A program made the position numbers and the translations under genes. 20,650 nt of DNA from Poindextera sp035295705 (GTDB lineage Bacteria > Pseudomonadota > Alphaproteobacteria > Caulobacterales > Caulobacteraceae). This document shows positions 6,877-15,167 of the stretch, piece by piece. Positions within the stretch are counted from its first letter, which is position 1. Every line of letters begins with the position of its first letter. Below the pieces are notes generated by a model. That model did no database searches, had not been told where the DNA came from, and saw nothing but the letters and a program-made list of their open reading frames with translations. The stretch spans positions 1-20,650 of the forward strand of contig DATGIN010000099.1 in assembly GCA_035295705.1 (NCBI GenBank). Reading direction: 5' to 3'.

Positions 6877-7568
6877 GACTCCGCTTCCATGCCGCAGGCG
6901 AGGCGCGCAATGGCGGTCGCCACCATATCAGGCTCGGTCAGCATCGCGAGGTGGTGCAAGTCCAGGCGCTCGACCGGCCAGTGGCGACCGGCCGCTGCGG
7001 CTTCCGTCGCGTATCCGTCGCTGAGTTGCAGGTAGGCGCATGCGCGGGGCGGCCAGTTCGGTTCGGACTGGGCCGGCTCGACCAGATAGCCGAGCGGGAT
7101 GGGCTGGCATTCTGTTTCGAAATCGGCCCGCAACGCCGGATCGGGCAGCAAGCGCGCGAGCGCGCCGGAGGGGAGCCATCGCGGCCACGGCGGCGCGACG
7201 CCTTCACTCGCAGCGCCGGCAACGGCTGTCCGCAACGCCGGCGGCGTCGTGTCGAGCCAGCTCTGCCCCGGGTGCGGCAGGATGGCGTCGACGAAGACCG
7301 CTCCCCTCACCTTGCCGCCGAGCGCGGCTGCGATCGCTGGGGCCACGCCGCCGGCCGCCGAGTGGACGACCAGCACCCAATCGCCGGGCGAAGCCGGAAG
7401 CTGGGCGACTATCCGGTCGGCAAGACTGGGCAGGTAGGGCGCACGCAGCTCCCATGCGCTCGCCGCTGGCGACGCCACGACGAACCGGCCGAGGCGCTCG
7501 GCCACCACGCGCCACGTCGTCGCCCCAACCAGCGGGCTGTGGATCAGCGCCAGCCCCGGCGGTTCCAG
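6873..7568 (-). CDS. Alpha/beta hydrolase-fold protein; start codon uncertain
   Basis: The sequence looks like a small alpha/beta hydrolase. LALIHSPLVGATTW at the N-terminus is the first strand plus the oxyanion-type loop. VVHSAAG is the nucleophile elbow (S70 counting from CTG 7568). LDLHHLAML carries the probable catalytic His (H205 or H206). The fold needs residues upstream of the first GTG codons (7508, 7505), yet between them and the pepA stop there is no ATG, GTG or TTG in frame. I therefore place the start provisionally at CTG 7568, three nt after the pepA TGA and in the same frame, giving 231 residues. A GTG 7508 start would give 211 residues without the first strand. The stop overlaps the holC ATG (ATGA). 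Substrate is unknown; esterase or amidase activity is possible. Confidence 0.72.
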   Translation of the reverse strand: MEPPGLALIHSPLVGATTWRVVAERLGRFVVASPAASAWELRAPYLPSLADRIVAQLPASPGDWVLVVHSAAGGVAPAIAAALGGKVRGAVFVDAILPHPGQSWLDTTPPALRTAVAGAASEGVAPPWPRWLPSGALARLLPDPALRADFETECQPIPLGYLVEPAQSEPNWPPRACAYLQLSDGYATEAAAAGRHWPVERLDLHHLAMLTEPDMVATAIARLACGMEAES

Positions 7569-7571
7569 GGC

Positions 7572-9050
7572 TCAACGCTCGTGGTTGTCGGCGACGAACC
7601 GGTCGAGCAGACGCACGCCAAAGCCGCTTGCCCCTTCAGGCGTCGTCGCGACGGCCTGCGGCTTTCGCCACGCGAGGCCGGCGATGTCGAGGTGCGCCCA
7701 CGGCGTGTCGCGCACGAACTTCTTGATGAAGAGGGCCGCCGTGATCGACCCGCCGGGGCGGCCGCCGACGTTCTTGAAGTCGGCCGCCAGGCTCTCCAGC
7801 TGCTTCTCGTAGGCCTCCGGCATCGGCATCCGCCAAAGCTCGTCGCGTGAGGCCTTGCCGGCCGCGAGGAGCTGCTCTGCAAGGTCATCGTCGTTGGCGA
7901 ACAGCCCGGCGACATCATGGCCGAGCGAGACGATGATCGCGCCTGTCAGCGTCGCGAGATCGACGATCAACCGCGGCTTGAAGCGTTGTTGCGCGTACCA
8001 GATGGCGTCCGCCAGCACGAGCCGGCCCTCGGCGTCCGTGTTGATCACCTCGACCGTCTGTCCCGACATCGAGGTCCAGATGTCTCCAGGCCGCTGGGCG
8101 TTGCCGTCCGGCATGTTTTCGACGAGGCCGAGAACGCCAACCGCGTTCACCTTCGCCTTGCGCGAGGCGAGCACGTGCATGAGGCCGGCGACGGCGCCGG
8201 CGCCGCCCATGTCCCACTTCATATCCTCCATGTTCTCTGCCGGCTTAATGCTGATGCCGCCGGTGTCGAAGCAGACCCCTTTGCCCACGAACGCGAGTGG
8301 CGGCGCATCGCCGCCGTTCTTCCATTGGATAACGGCGAGCTGGCTCTCGCGGGCGCTGCCGCGGCCGACGCTGAGCAGCAGGTTCATGCCCAACTTGGCC
8401 ATCTCGTCCTCGCCGAGGATCTCGATCTCCAGCCCCAGGGGCTCCAACGCCTTGACCCGGCGAGCGAATTCCTCCGGGTAGAGCACATTGGCCGGCTCGG
8501 AGACGAGATCGCGCGTGAAGATGACGCCGTCGGCGAGCGCGGCCAGCGGCTGGAAGGCCGCTTCCGCCGCTGTAGGGTCGTCGGCGACAATTCGCACGCG
8601 CGCGATGCTGGGCTTCGCCTCCGCCTTCTCCTGCGTGCGGTAGCGGTCGAACCTGTAGGCTGCGAGGCGCACGCCGAGCGCCGCGCGGGCGGAGAGCGCC
8701 GCCGACGCCTCGGCGAGCGAAAGCGTCAGAAGCTCCGCGCCGGAGGTCTTCAGCGCCTGGTAGGCTTCCGCCCCCGCGAGCTCGGCGCGCGTCTCGTCGA
8801 AATCGCGCTCGGCGCCGGCGCCGACCATGAGGGCCACGGAAACCCCGATCCCCGCCGGCGCCACGACGCTCAGCGACTTGCCCTTCGCCCCGTTGAACGG
8901 CCCTGACGAGAGCGCGCGCCCGAGCGCGCCGCCGGCCGCCGCGTCGAGCCGCGCGGCCCCTGCAGACAGGCCGCCCCCCTCGAACACCGCTCCCGCCCAA
9001 ACGCCGGTGTCGAAAGACGCTGCGTCCGGGCTCACGAACTCAATCTGCAT
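7572..9050 (-). CDS. pepA: Leucyl aminopeptidase, family M17
   Basis: A cytoplasmic hexameric dinuclear metallo-aminopeptidase that removes N-terminal residues from peptides. The 492-residue length is normal for the family. Metal and active-site residues are visible: K257 and D262 in VGKGVCFDTGG, D280 in MKWDMGG, and D339 and E341 in the family signature NTDAEGRL. Spacing between them matches the E. coli enzyme. The N-terminal half (about 1-165) is the variable alpha/beta domain. The ATG at 9050 is preceded by AGGAG (9064-9060) at 9-nt spacing. It diverges from lptF and leads the operon pepA, hydrolase, holC, I78 inhibitor. Some PepA homologues also bind DNA, but nothing here tests that. Confidence 0.97.
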   Translation of the reverse strand: MQIEFVSPDAASFDTGVWAGAVFEGGGLSAGAARLDAAAGGALGRALSSGPFNGAKGKSLSVVAPAGIGVSVALMVGAGAERDFDETRAELAGAEAYQALKTSGAELLTLSLAEASAALSARAALGVRLAAYRFDRYRTQEKAEAKPSIARVRIVADDPTAAEAAFQPLAALADGVIFTRDLVSEPANVLYPEEFARRVKALEPLGLEIEILGEDEMAKLGMNLLLSVGRGSARESQLAVIQWKNGGDAPPLAFVGKGVCFDTGGISIKPAENMEDMKWDMGGAGAVAGLMHVLASRKAKVNAVGVLGLVENMPDGNAQRPGDIWTSMSGQTVEVINTDAEGRLVLADAIWYAQQRFKPRLIVDLATLTGAIIVSLGHDVAGLFANDDDLAEQLLAAGKASRDELWRMPMPEAYEKQLESLAADFKNVGGRPGGSITAALFIKKFVRDTPWAHLDIAGLAWRKPQAVATTPEGASGFGVRLLDRFVADNHER

Positions 9051-9072
9051 CGGGAGGCGCTCCTGGCTGGCG

Positions 9073-9102
9073 TTGGCGCAAGCCTTAGGCGAAGTGTAGA
9101 AG
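9073..9102 (+). promoter_or_regulatory. Weak candidate promoter for the lptF operon
   Basis: TTGGCG (9073-9078) and TAGAAG (9097-9102) are 18 nt apart in the 102-bp gap between divergent pepA and lptF, giving a predicted start about 40 nt before the lptF ATG. The -10 match is poor, so this is only a suggestion. Confidence 0.22.
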
Positions 9103-9152
9103 GCGCGCCATACCAGGCCCCCTCTCGCCCAACCTACGCGCGAAAGCAGTCA

Positions 9153-10292
9153 ATGGGACTACTCGATCGGTACCTTCTGCGGCAACTGCTGGGCCCGACC
9201 GTCTTCGCCACCGTCTCGCTCGGTCTTCTGGGCGTCCTCAGTCAGAGCCTGACCGCTTTGGACTTGATCGTGAAGCAGGGCCAGAGCGCCCTGAAGCTGG
9301 CCGAGATTACGGCGCTGGCGACGCCGCAGCTGATGGCGACCATCTTGCCGATCGCTCTGTTCGTCTCCGCGCTCGCGGCGTTCAATCGACTTCACACCGA
9401 GCAGGAGATCGTCGTCTGCTTCGCGAGCGGCATGAGTCGGTGGAAGGTGATCGCCCCGGCGATGCGGCTGGCCGCGGTCGTCGCGCTGGTGATGCTGGCG
9501 GTCAACCTCTGGGCCGCGCCGTATTGCGAGCGGGTGATGCGGGTCGAGCTGTTCAAGATCAGAACCGACCTCGCCGCGACCCTGGTCGACCCTGGCCAGT
9601 TCACCGAGCCTTCGCCCGGGCTGACCGTCTACGCCCAGGACGTGCGGGACGGGACGCTGAAGAACCTCTTCGTGCTGCAGGAGAAGCCCGGCGGCGGCGA
9701 CACCACGTTCCTTGCGGCCAGCGGGACGATCAGCAAGCAACACGGCGCGCCGGTGCTGACCATGCACGATGCGTCGCGACAGGAGTTCTCCAAGACGGGC
9801 GTGCTCACCTATCTCACCTTTGATGACTACACGTTCGACCTTTCCGACTTGCTCTCGGTGAAAGATGTGATCCACTACAAGGTGCCGGATCGCTACCTGC
9901 ACGAGCTTGTCTTCCCCGACCTCAGGCAGCAGTGGGAACGCGCCAACCAGAACAAGCTGTTGTCCGAGGCGAACGCGCGGCTCGCCACTCCGCTCTACGC
10001 CATCGCGTTCATGGCGCTCGCGATGGCGGCCGTGATCGGCGGTCCGTTCAGCCGCCTCGGCTACATGGGACGCATCGTCACCGCCGGCGCGGTGGCCACC
10101 GCAGCGCGCATATCGGGCGTCGGGGTGCAGGCGCTTGCGGACAGCCAGCCCTGGGCCAACGCGCTGCAGTACGCCATCCCGCTCGCGGTTGGCGCCTGGG
10201 CGTTCGCCCAGCTGTTCCGCCAACCCGTCGCACGGTTCGTGCCCATTCATCCGTTCCGAGGCTCGACCCTGATGCCGAGCCCGGCGGAATGA
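9153..10292 (+). CDS. lptF: LPS export ABC transporter permease LptF
   Basis: One of the two inner-membrane permeases of the LptB2FG complex, which extracts lipopolysaccharide from the inner membrane and feeds it to the periplasmic bridge. The 379-residue product starts with the family motif LLDRYLLRQLLGP. It has N-terminal membrane segments at about 15-35, 55-80 and 100-122, a periplasmic beta-jellyroll region at about 130-260, and C-terminal membrane segments from about 275. The NRLHTEQEIVVCFASGMS segment (78-95) is the cytoplasmic coupling region facing LptB. The start at 9153 gives a complete first membrane segment; its ribosome-binding site is weak. The TGA stop overlaps the lptG ATG as ATGA, as expected for subunits needed in equal amounts. 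Confidence 0.95.
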   Translation: MGLLDRYLLRQLLGPTVFATVSLGLLGVLSQSLTALDLIVKQGQSALKLAEITALATPQLMATILPIALFVSALAAFNRLHTEQEIVVCFASGMSRWKVIAPAMRLAAVVALVMLAVNLWAAPYCERVMRVELFKIRTDLAATLVDPGQFTEPSPGLTVYAQDVRDGTLKNLFVLQEKPGGGDTTFLAASGTISKQHGAPVLTMHDASRQEFSKTGVLTYLTFDDYTFDLSDLLSVKDVIHYKVPDRYLHELVFPDLRQQWERANQNKLLSEANARLATPLYAIAFMALAMAAVIGGPFSRLGYMGRIVTAGAVATAARISGVGVQALADSQPWANALQYAIPLAVGAWAFAQLFRQPVARFVPIHPFRGSTLMPSPAE

Positions 10293-11395
10293 GGCTAAGG
10301 CTCACCCGCATCGAGCGCTACGTGCTGGGCAACTCCCTGCTTGCCGTCGCTGGCGCGATGGCGATCCTGACGGCGGTCATCGCGCTGGTCGACTTCGTGG
10401 AGATTTCGCGGACGGTCCCCACGCGCGCGGACGTCAGTTATGCCGAGATGCTGAAGCTGACCGGGCTGAACGTCCCGTCCGTCGTGCTGACGCTCTTCCC
10501 CTTCGCATTCCTCTTCGGCGTCCTCGGCGCATTCGTCGACCTCAATCGCAAGAGCGAGCTGATCGCGATGCGCGCGGCGGGCGTATCGGCGTGGCGGTTC
10601 ATCTTCCCCGCCGCCGGCGCAGCGTTCGCCGTCGGCGTCCTGACGGTCACGGTGCTGAACCCGCTCGCGTCGGTGATGAACGGCCAGTTCGAGCGTGAGC
10701 GCGCCTCGCTGATCGAGGGCGTGCAGACGAACGGGCTGACGGACATCTGGCTACGCCAGAGCGATGCGCACAACCAACTCATCGTTCGGGCGCGCTCCGG
10801 CGACGAAGATCATGGTTTGCTGCACCTGCGCGGCGTGTCGCTGTTCTTCTTCGACCTCGGCGACGCCGGCTCGGCGCAGTTCTCCCGCCGCGTCGAAGCC
10901 GGGCAGGCGTGGCTGTTGCCCGGCCGATGGCTGCTGGCCGGTGCGCGCGAAGCGACCCCCGGCGCCGAGGCGATCCGCTACGACACCCTGACCATCCCCT
11001 CCTCGCTCGATCCTCGCACCGCGCTGCAGAGCTACGCCTCGCCCAAAGCGGTGCCGTTCTGGGGCCTGTGGGGGGCCATCGCGCGCAACGAGCAGGCGGG
11101 CTTTTCAGCCCAAGGGTATCGCGTGCAACTGCAACAACTGCTCGCGACGCCTCTGTTCTTCGCCGCGATGGCGGTGCTTGCGGCGGCGTTTTCGCTGCGC
11201 CTCGTGCGATTGGGCGGCATCGCCATGTTCGCTGGTGCGGCGCTGGCCCTGGGCTTTGGGTTGTTCTTCTTCAACCAGCTCTGCGGCGCCCTGGGCGAGG
11301 CCAACGCCGTGCCGCCGTTCGCGGCCGCGTGGACGCCGCCGATCTTGGCGCTCCTGTCAGGCTTCACCGTGCTCTGCTATACCGAGGACGGCTAG
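10289..11395 (+). CDS. lptG: LPS export ABC transporter permease LptG
   Basis: Partner permease of LptF. The 368-residue product opens LRLTRIERYVLGNSLLAVAG, followed by membrane segments at about 15-37, 60-85 and 100-122. The coupling region DLNRKSELIAMRAAGVSAWR (residues about 87-106) is very typical. A periplasmic jellyroll region spans about 130-265. C-terminal membrane segments follow (LLATPLFFAAMAVLAAAFSL and later). The ATG at 10289 overlaps the lptF stop (ATGA); the frame is open further upstream, but only inside lptF. The stop lies 63 bp before lptD. LptB, the ATPase, is not in this window. Confidence 0.96.
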   Translation: MRLRLTRIERYVLGNSLLAVAGAMAILTAVIALVDFVEISRTVPTRADVSYAEMLKLTGLNVPSVVLTLFPFAFLFGVLGAFVDLNRKSELIAMRAAGVSAWRFIFPAAGAAFAVGVLTVTVLNPLASVMNGQFERERASLIEGVQTNGLTDIWLRQSDAHNQLIVRARSGDEDHGLLHLRGVSLFFFDLGDAGSAQFSRRVEAGQAWLLPGRWLLAGAREATPGAEAIRYDTLTIPSSLDPRTALQSYASPKAVPFWGLWGAIARNEQAGFSAQGYRVQLQQLLATPLFFAAMAVLAAAFSLRLVRLGGIAMFAGAALALGFGLFFFNQLCGALGEANAVPPFAAAWTPPILALLSGFTVLCYTEDG

Positions 11396-11458
11396 CCGGA
11401 TAAGAACGAAAGAGCCGGCCGCGTCGCCGCGAAGTCTGTTGGGGGATGCTTTCGTTCG

Positions 11459-13822
11459 ATGCGCGTCGATCGATCGGGACGCATCAGACTGTTCGGATCG
11501 ATCCTGTTCGCCACCGCTTCGGCGACCGTCTGGCTGGTCGCCAGCGCGGCGGCCGCGCAGAGCATCGGCCAGCTTCCGGTTCGCATTCCGGGCCAGGCGG
11601 CGCCAGGGCTGCCCATCGACCTGCAAGGGCCGCCGACGCCTGCACCCGTGCCGAAGCAGCTCACCGACGACGGCCTGCACGATCGGGGTTTCTACCTCGA
11701 AGCCGACACGCTGATCCGCAACGACAAGACAAATCGCTGGACCGCGCGAGGCGGGGTGGAGGCGCGCTACCAGGGCCGGACGCTACGCGCCGACTCCGTG
11801 GTCTATGACGTCGCGACGGGCGTGGTAACCGCCGACGGCGACGTGCAGATCATCAACGCCGACGACACCGCCGAATACGCCAAGCACGTCGTGCTGGACG
11901 ACAAGATGCGCGCCGGATTCGCCGAGGCCTTCTCGGCCCGTCTTCCGCTGAACGGCAAGATCGCCGCCGCGGTCGCGGTGCGGCGCAGCGCGACGGTCGA
12001 GGAGCTGGATCGAGCGGTCTTCACGCCGTGCGACATCTGCGCCGATGACGGCAGGCAGGAGCAGCCGACCTGGTCGATTCAGGCGTCGACGGTCATCGAG
12101 GACCAGCAAAGGCACCTCGTCTACTACCGGAACGCCATCATCCGCATCAAAGGGCTGCCGGTCTTCTTTGCCCCCGTGCTGTTCCATCCGGACCCGACCG
12201 CGCCGCGGGCCTCGGGCCTGCTCGTTCCGCGCGTGTCCTTCTACACCAAGGAGCGGGGAACGTCGTACGAGCAGCCGATTCTGTGGGTCATCAACCCTTC
12301 GACGGAGCTGCTCTTCAGCCCCCAGATCAACAGCAAGGTGAACCCGTTTCTCAATCTGGATTGGCGCGAGCGGTTCTACTCCGGGGCATTGGATGTGCGC
12401 GCCGGCTACACCTACGAGGCCGACTTCGACTCCAACGGGCGCAAGTTCGGCCCTGAACAGTCGCGCGCCTACATCCTGGCCAACGGCCAGTTCGATCTCA
12501 GCGCCAACTGGTCCTGGGGGTTCACCGCCGACCGCACGTCCGACCCGCTGTTGTTCCAGAAGTACGACGTGCCGAGCGCCTACGCCGACCACGGCCTCTT
12601 TCTGTCGGACAGCCAGCGGCTGCTCTCGCAGATCTACGTGACCCGCCAGGACCAGGACAGCTACCTGCAGCTGGCCGCCCTGGACGTGCAGGGCCTGCGA
12701 GTGACCGACAACAACCGAACGTTTCCGCTGGTCGCTCCGTTCGTCGAAGGCCGCTGGGACGCGCCTTTCAACGTGTTGGGCGGCCGGCTGCAGCTCGTCG
12801 GCAACGCGGTGATGCTCAACTTTGACGAGTCGCCGGTGGCTCCCACGCTCTCGGGCGCATACGACCGCGCCTCGGGCGAATTGAACTGGCTTTCGACCTA
12901 TACGACGGCCAACGGAATCCGTGCGCAGCCCTTCCTCGACCTGCGCGCCGACGTCTTCGACGTCCGCAACCTCACGCTCCCGACTCGCTCAGCGACCGTG
13001 ACGCAGGGATTGGCGACCGGCGGCGTCACGGTCAGCTGGCCGTTCATCCGCCAGGCGGGAGGAACGACGATCGTGCTCGAGCCGATCGCCCAGATTGCCC
13101 TCTCGCCGGACTACAACGCCAACCGGAACATCCCCAACGAGGACGACGTCATCTTCGAGTACGACGAGTCCGACCTGTTCTCGCCCGAGAAATTCAACGG
13201 CTTTGACCTCTACGAGGGCGGCCAGCGGCTGAATCTGGGAGGCGAGGCCACGTTCGAATGGGGCGACGGGTTGAGCGCGAATCTGGTGTTCGGCCGCACG
13301 TTCCGGGCCCAGCGCACCAACGTCTTTCCGCAGCGGACGGGCCTGGACGGAACGGCGTCGGACTGGGTCATCGCCGCCGAAGCCACGCCGATCGATGGAG
13401 TCTCGGCGTTTGGCCGCGCGCTGATCAACGACGCCCTCAGCATCGAGCGGGTCGAGGTCGGCGTGAACTACGCCACCGCGCGAATCGACGGTTACTTTCG
13501 CTATCTTGACGACAACACGCAGATCACCGGCCCAGTGCGCAACCTCGAGACAGGCAACGAGATCCTGGTGACCAGGCACTGGGGCTTCGACCTCGACGCC
13601 ATCCGCGACATCGAGATCAATCGCTGGACCCTGGTGGACTTTGGTATCCTCTACAAGGACGACTGCGTCAAAGTGGCCGTCGTGTACCGCCACCAATCGA
13701 CCGTGGTCGGCCGCCTCGGCGAGTCGGACTCGGTGTTCTTGCGCCTAACGCTCGCCACATTGGGCGGCCAAGCGTACGATGAAGGGCTGAACAATGGACC
13801 GCGTGGAGCGGTGGCGCAGTAG
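11459..13822 (+). CDS. lptD: LPS-assembly protein LptD (outer-membrane translocon)
   Basis: A 787-residue outer-membrane protein that with LptE inserts lipopolysaccharide into the outer leaflet. A signal peptide with a basic start (R2, R5, R8, R10) ends around residues 34-36 (SAAAAQS). Residues about 70-200 form the LptA/OstA-like jellyroll (FYLEADTLIRND, WTARGGVEARYQGRTLRAD). The rest is the barrel, with family blocks YYRNAIIRIKGLPVFFAPVL, PRASGLLVPR, and a closing strand VFLRLTLATLGG near the end. Cysteines are C191 and C194 (TPCDIC) and C736, so one long-range disulfide joining jellyroll and barrel remains possible, as required in E. coli. A GGGGGA sequence lies about 12 nt before the ATG. 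surA, the LptD chaperone, follows and overlaps its end. Confidence 0.96.
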   Translation: MRVDRSGRIRLFGSILFATASATVWLVASAAAAQSIGQLPVRIPGQAAPGLPIDLQGPPTPAPVPKQLTDDGLHDRGFYLEADTLIRNDKTNRWTARGGVEARYQGRTLRADSVVYDVATGVVTADGDVQIINADDTAEYAKHVVLDDKMRAGFAEAFSARLPLNGKIAAAVAVRRSATVEELDRAVFTPCDICADDGRQEQPTWSIQASTVIEDQQRHLVYYRNAIIRIKGLPVFFAPVLFHPDPTAPRASGLLVPRVSFYTKERGTSYEQPILWVINPSTELLFSPQINSKVNPFLNLDWRERFYSGALDVRAGYTYEADFDSNGRKFGPEQSRAYILANGQFDLSANWSWGFTADRTSDPLLFQKYDVPSAYADHGLFLSDSQRLLSQIYVTRQDQDSYLQLAALDVQGLRVTDNNRTFPLVAPFVEGRWDAPFNVLGGRLQLVGNAVMLNFDESPVAPTLSGAYDRASGELNWLSTYTTANGIRAQPFLDLRADVFDVRNLTLPTRSATVTQGLATGGVTVSWPFIRQAGGTTIVLEPIAQIALSPDYNANRNIPNEDDVIFEYDESDLFSPEKFNGFDLYEGGQRLNLGGEATFEWGDGLSANLVFGRTFRAQRTNVFPQRTGLDGTASDWVIAAEATPIDGVSAFGRALINDALSIERVEVGVNYATARIDGYFRYLDDNTQITGPVRNLETGNEILVTRHWGFDLDAIRDIEINRWTLVDFGILYKDDCVKVAVVYRHQSTVVGRLGESDSVFLRLTLATLGGQAYDEGLNNGPRGAVAQ

Positions 13823-15167
13823 CCGCAGCAATTCAAAGGGATCGACCGACAAGATGAGCCAAGCGATTACGGCGGTGAGCGCGGTCGCCACGATCCTTGC
13901 CCTGGCCGGAGCGGCGCAGTTTGCGCAGGCGCAGGGCCTGCCGGCGCCGGCGCTGCGCGAAGGCGTCGTCGCGGTCGTGAACGACAACATCATATCCAGC
14001 TACGACGTCGCGCAGCGGATCCGCTTCATCATCGCCACCAGCGGCATCCAGGTCACCGAGCAGAACAAGCCGCAGCTGGAACAGGAGGCGCTGAACGAGC
14101 TGATCGACGAGCGGCTCGAATTGCAGGAGGTGCGGCGGGCGGAGAGGGACCAGTCAAAGCAAGGCTCGCCTGCGCAGATCGTGGCCACCGACGCCGAAGT
14201 GGACGAGCGGCTGGGCGACATCGCCCAGGAAAGCTTCCACATGAACGAGCAGCAGTTTCTTTCCGCCCTTGGCAGCGCCGGGATCGATCCCCGAACGATC
14301 CGCGACCAGATTCGCGCCCAGATCAGCTGGGAACGCTGGATTGGCGGCCGCTACGGCGGCTCGCGCATGAAGATCAGTCAGGGGCAGGTCTCGGCCGCCA
14401 TCGCCGCACGCGAGGCGGCGGCGGCCGAGCCGCAGTACCTGCTGGGGCTCATCTACCTCGACGCCAGCCAGGCCGGCGGTATGCAAAACGCCATGTCGGG
14501 CGCTTCGCAACTGGTGACCCAGATGCAGCAGGGGGCGCCGTTCGCGCAGGTCGCAAGGCAGTTCTCGAACGATTCCACCGCCGCAACCGGCGGCGACGCC
14601 GGTTGGCTGACGGAGAGCCAGCTCCCCGTCGAGGTTCGCTCGGTGGTCGAGCAGCTCCGCCCGGGCGAGCTGTCCAAGCCCATTCCCGCGTCGAACGGGG
14701 TCTACGTCGTGCTTCTGCGCGACAAGCATGCGGGCGCGACCTCCGAGCTCGTCACGCTGAAGCAAGCGGCGATCAGCCTGACCGCCGATGCGCCCGCCGC
14801 CGACGTGGCGGCTGCGACGGCGAAGCTCGACGCGCTGAGGACCGAGCTTAAGGGTTGCGATGGGCTCGAAGCGCGGGCCGGGCGCGTGCCCGGAGTGGTC
14901 GCCGGCGATCTTGGCGAAGCGGACGTCAAGGACCTGAAGCCCGAGTTTCGTCAGGCGGTGCTCAATCTCGCCGTCGGCCAGGTCAGCGAGCCCATCCGCA
15001 CCGACGCCGGCCTGCATCTGCTGGCCGTCTGCAACCGCCGTCAGGCCGGTGTCGACATTCCCTCGCGCGATGAGGTCGAGACCCGCCTGCGCGAGGACCA
15101 GCTCAGCTTGATCTCCAAGCGACAGCTGCGCGATTTGCGGAACTCGGCGACCATCGAGTTCCCGTGA
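13794..15167 (+). CDS. surA: Periplasmic chaperone / peptidylprolyl isomerase SurA
   Basis: Escorts outer-membrane beta-barrel proteins across the periplasm. The ATG at 13794 lies inside the end of lptD (29-bp overlap), has AAGGG at 7-nt spacing, and gives the signal peptide a basic n-region. The alternative ATG at 13854 gives 437 residues instead of 457, but its n-region lacks positive charge and its AAAGGG is 13 nt away. Either way cleavage is likely at AQA-QG. The SurA N-terminal helical domain (REGVVAVVNDNIISSYDVAQR) follows. One clear parvulin domain lies at about 212-310 (FSNDSTAATGGDAGWL, GELSKPI, GVYVVLLRDK). A weak second unit leads to a C-terminal helix (LREDQLSLISKRQLRDLR). The stop overlaps the pdxA GTG start. 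Confidence 0.92.
   Translation: MDRVERWRSSRSNSKGSTDKMSQAITAVSAVATILALAGAAQFAQAQGLPAPALREGVVAVVNDNIISSYDVAQRIRFIIATSGIQVTEQNKPQLEQEALNELIDERLELQEVRRAERDQSKQGSPAQIVATDAEVDERLGDIAQESFHMNEQQFLSALGSAGIDPRTIRDQIRAQISWERWIGGRYGGSRMKISQGQVSAAIAAREAAAAEPQYLLGLIYLDASQAGGMQNAMSGASQLVTQMQQGAPFAQVARQFSNDSTAATGGDAGWLTESQLPVEVRSVVEQLRPGELSKPIPASNGVYVVLLRDKHAGATSELVTLKQAAISLTADAPAADVAAATAKLDALRTELKGCDGLEARAGRVPGVVAGDLGEADVKDLKPEFRQAVLNLAVGQVSEPIRTDAGLHLLAVCNRRQAGVDIPSRDEVETRLREDQLSLISKRQLRDLRNSATIEFP

Noticed and set aside
9159..10250. 363-residue minus-strand ORF antisense to lptF
   Set aside because: Composition is Arg/Gly/Glu/His-rich and no fold or motif is visible; lptF on the plus strand explains the region fully.
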